Assembly: GCF_047663525.1 (NCBI RefSeq)
Contig: NC_092594.1
Location: forward strand, 39,498,001 to 39,562,000
Length of the DNA stretch: 64,000 bases
Source of the DNA: Anas platyrhynchos
Lineage: Eukaryota; Chordata; Aves; Anseriformes; Anatidae
Direction of reading: 5' to 3'
Shown here: positions 60,801 through 64,000 of the stretch, piece by piece
Layout: each line of letters opens with the position of its first letter
Numbering within the stretch: the first letter of the stretch is position 1
Program-made: the position numbers and the translations under genes
The notes under the pieces: model-generated
Databases searched by the model: none
What the model was told of the DNA's origin: nothing
What the model saw: the letters and a program-made list of their open reading frames with translations, nothing else

Positions 60801-63800
60801 CTGCCTAAGAACTTGTATTTGTACCATGTCCTTCCAGAAAGCGTCCATGTTAATGGCTCATTGTATTTTACAACTCCTCCCAGCTTTGCTCTAGAGATGT
60901 ACAGCTGTTGTGGGTGCTGGTGGTGACTACCAGGGTTGGCCCCATCACCCCCAGGTTTCGCTGCCACTTCCCTGCACAGGCAGCAAGGAGCCAAAGCTGG
61001 CACTGAGAGGGCAGCCCAGCTCGCTGCCAGGCCAGCCAATTTCCAATGGCAGCTTGCAGAGCTGCAGAACACACAGACGCTTTTGGGTTCAGAAACACAG
61101 AAACATCTGTAGGAAGTGACAAATACTTACTTTATTTCTTCAATTACTATTGCTCTGATATAGCTGAATTTTGCTTCAGAGTACATTTGCAGGCAGAAAC
61201 TCTATATCAACCAACCATATAAATCATAGCTCCATGATCCACTGGCATACCCCTAAAACTAGCAGTTTAGTGTTGAAATGCTTCCAAATCCATGACTGTA
61301 ACAGCACAATGGGATCTGGGAATGCACAAGCCGAATTGTACTGTGTAATGTAATGCTGCATGAGAAAGGTCGTACTTGCTACTGTATGTAAAAACAGGAA
61401 GAGTAGAAATAAAAATATTTCTGGGTGCAAGAGACTGCAAATACAGCAAAATGGATATTTTAATACACATTTGTAAATTCTTTTCTGTTTAGTAGCCATT
61501 TGTTTTTCAGAGTCATCATATTGAGTCAAAGTCATCAGTCCGTACAACAAGGGGAAAATTAGCTGCACACTCAGGTCATATTTCAGCCCAATTAGCAAGT
61601 TTATGTGAATGAGGTAATGGAAGATTCACTAAAAGAGTTACTTCAGAAAAGAGAGGAATCTGTTTCAGCATCACAGGAACAAAAGTCATTAGTCAGGCTA
61701 ACAGTGAATGCACAGTGAAGCTGAAACGCGATGACAGAATTTACTTGCTCTTTTAAACCTTCATTCACCGAGTGTCACTGCACAGCACCAGCATACACCT
61801 TCCCCTGGAAGCAGTATAGGACAGTGCTGAGGAGAAAGTTGATGTGATTTGTATGCAATGCCCACCTAAAGAAGCAGTGCCTTTCTGCCAGCCATGCTCA
61901 CAGCAACACTGCCCAGACGAGCAGGCAGGCAGGTCCACAGTACAAAGCAACAAGTGCTGCATTTTGCAGCTCTCCTGGGCTGGGAAGAGCAGTGCTCTGC
62001 AAATGCTGCCCAGGCACCCACGTTTCCTTCTGAGGCCACGCAGTGCAGCAGGGCTGGCCCCTCTCTGGCACATCCCCACTTGCCAAGCTTGCTCACGCAG
62101 GAGCAGGGCACCAGTCTCCCACTGCACGGGCAATCACAAAGGCAACATGCCATTCTCATTTACAAGGGATGGGTAAGGAGCCCCAAGGACTGCCACTGCT
62201 ATGAATCCTTGGGAACAAGTGGAGGAAACAAACCAGAAAAAGCCAATTGGATGCACCGTGTACTAGTGATGAGGAAAAAAAGGCCTTGCTCTGACTAATT
62301 GCATTATATGCAATTTACAGGCCACGCTCCAAACAAAAGTACAGGCTCAAAAACACTGTTCTGTATTGTACTTACCTTTAATTATCACTGAGTCCAGACT
62401 GAACTGCACAGGACTATAACATGAAAATACCAAGGCAGGGCAAAGGCAGAAGAGCCTTTGGTTTTAATTCACTAACCTAAACTAAATGCTAGATATTGCT
62501 AACATAACTCTCAAGGTGACGACTGTTTCATTCCCAATTGACCCCAGAACTCAGAACCAAGCTCATCCACCCACTCTCCTTGCACTAAGTTAACCATGCC
62601 TAGCTGCACTTGCCCCACTGAGCTGCTCACCTCATTTGCACAGTTAATTACATATATTCTGAAGTGTACTGCAAGGAGCTTCACCTGATCTTCATGCCCA
62701 CACTCACAGGTGAAGCTTTTGTGCCCACCGAGGCAGCGGAGCAGCTAAGCTCCGCACCGACTCTGGAGAGGGACAGGCAGACCCACACAGCAAAGCAGAG
62801 CACAGCGAAGTGGCGAGCTGCTGCCAGGCTTCTAGAGGTGGCCAGGGACTTCGCTATGGGGAAAGGCTAAGGAAATCAACAATGAGCTCTACCTATTCTT
62901 AGCAGCCTTATGAGTTGTGCTAATGCATCCATTACATTTGGGCCCATAGAAACAAAGAAGAAAACATAATGGAAAATGATGCAGAACACAACCCATGTCC
63001 ATCTCTCCTAGCTAAGCTAATTAAAATGGCAATCAAGTTTGGCATAATGAAAACAAAGTCAGTCCAATCCAGAAGCAGAAGCCCAGCTGGAAAGAAGCCC
63101 CAGACTGAACACCCAGCCCATGGCATCCCAGTGCCAGCACCAGCACCCTTCGGCTGCCCTTCTGCTGCGGCAGCAGCCACTGTAGCACAAGAGGCTCACC
63201 CACGGCCCAGCAGCACTGGGGCCATCACCCTGCCATGCTCCTGCTGCCCCAGTCCTGTGCCCTGACCAGCTGCTACCATACCCACAGGGTCTGGGATGCA
63301 AGCCCTGGGTGCATGACCAAGCGTGTTTCCCTCGCTGCCTGTCTCTGCTGATCTGGCTCACCATTTCAGCCCTTTGGCTGTGGAGCAAGCCTGTTTTATT
63401 TGCAAGTAAATCTTGAAGTCATTTGTAAATTATTTTGGCTGTACTAAGCAAGCACATTGACGAGTAACTGTGCCATGCAAAGGTTACATGCCACAGAAAA
63501 CTTACTTCGGGATAACTCATACCTTTAAAAAGCTGTACTTAAATGAGGTTTCTCTTTCACATTGCCAGAGGCAAGATCAGATCTGAAAAGCTAGATAAAA
63601 AAAAAGGAAAATTTAGAGATGTAATCATGTATAGTATCTTAGGGGCCCCCTAGAGAGAAACAGAGAGAAAATCTGGTTTCTCATCTTCCACAAAACATAG
63701 CTTTCACTTATCTTCCTTTTTGCAGTGGTGCAGAGGCCAGTGAGGAGGGATGAGATAATGGTTACAAAAAGGCGTGTTTTTCATAGCATAGACTAGAGAT

Positions 63801-64000
63801 TGGCAAAAGGCAGAACTTCCCCCTCACGGACCTCATGTAAATGCAATTTTAAATAAATGTGAATTCTGGGTGGGACAAGGAAGAAATCATTCTGACAGGT
63901 TTGTTACCATTTTTATGAAAAGCCTGCTTGAAGCTGCTGAGTGGATAGAGGTGCTAAAACAAGCCATGTGGAAAAGATGTCAGAGGGCAGAAAGTGGCAA

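Larger units (their letters stand above)
52771..64000. other. intergenic region downstream of TYW3, towards LHX8 by synteny
   Basis: 11 kb with no ORF that I can tie to a protein family. It holds two CpG-rich islands (54.04-54.7 and 56.7-57.4 kb), the (A)n(GA)n tract at 57,834-57,872, a C-run/T-run near 60,550-60,575, and stretches of ordinary unique sequence. In human the next gene is LHX8 across a large gene-poor interval, so distal regulatory elements are plausible but not demonstrable here. Confidence 0.6.

Noticed and set aside
1-64000. Bacterial or phage systems, CRISPR arrays, tRNA/rRNA genes, endogenous retroviral genes
   Set aside because: I looked for repeat-spacer arrays, cloverleaf-like genes and gag/pol-type ORFs and saw none. 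All structure fits an ordinary avian gene neighbourhood.

Overview
This window is bird nuclear DNA, most likely from a galliform such as chicken. It carries several CR1 retroposon 3' ends, identified by the 'ttccaaccc...attctgtgattctgtg' terminus or its reverse complement. It also has short vertebrate-type exons in long AT-rich introns, and GC-rich CpG islands at gene starts. The gene order ERICH3 - CRYZ - TYW3 matches the segment upstream of LHX8 on human chromosome 1p31. I recognised the genes by reading spliced exons against remembered family sequence; no search was run.

Layout. (1) 1-35,097, minus strand: ERICH3, with 15 coding exons whose phases all join, giving about 1,386 residues. The terminal exon is tiny (1,969-2,040), the penultimate exon is a very large Glu/Ala-rich block (2,569-4,376), and intron 1 is 9.9 kb. 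A CpG island with a candidate RFX/X-box motif lies at the 5' end. (2) 35,098-37,772: a short intergenic stretch. (3) 37,773-43,694, minus strand: CRYZ (zeta-crystallin / quinone oxidoreductase), 8 coding exons, 331 residues. (4) 43.7-45.2 kb: a CpG island with clustered GC boxes, probably a bidirectional promoter shared by CRYZ and TYW3. (5) 45,210-52,573, plus strand: TYW3 (a wybutosine-synthesis enzyme), 6 coding exons, 261 residues. (6) 52.6-64 kb: no recognisable protein gene, but two further CpG-rich islands. The one at 56.7-57.4 kb contains a (GGGGCT)6 tract.

The three genes do not form a functional pathway. ERICH3 is a poorly characterised Glu-rich protein with a DUF4590 domain, CRYZ is a cytosolic NADPH-dependent quinone reductase and RNA-binding protein, and TYW3 modifies tRNA-Phe. 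Their link is positional, with CRYZ and TYW3 head to head. I found no unprecedented biological system. The points most worth following up are the C-terminal PDZ-ligand-like ending of ERICH3 on its own micro-exon, the X-box-like site in its promoter, a 14-bp perfect palindrome just upstream of TYW3, and the orphan CpG island with a G4-prone hexanucleotide repeat.
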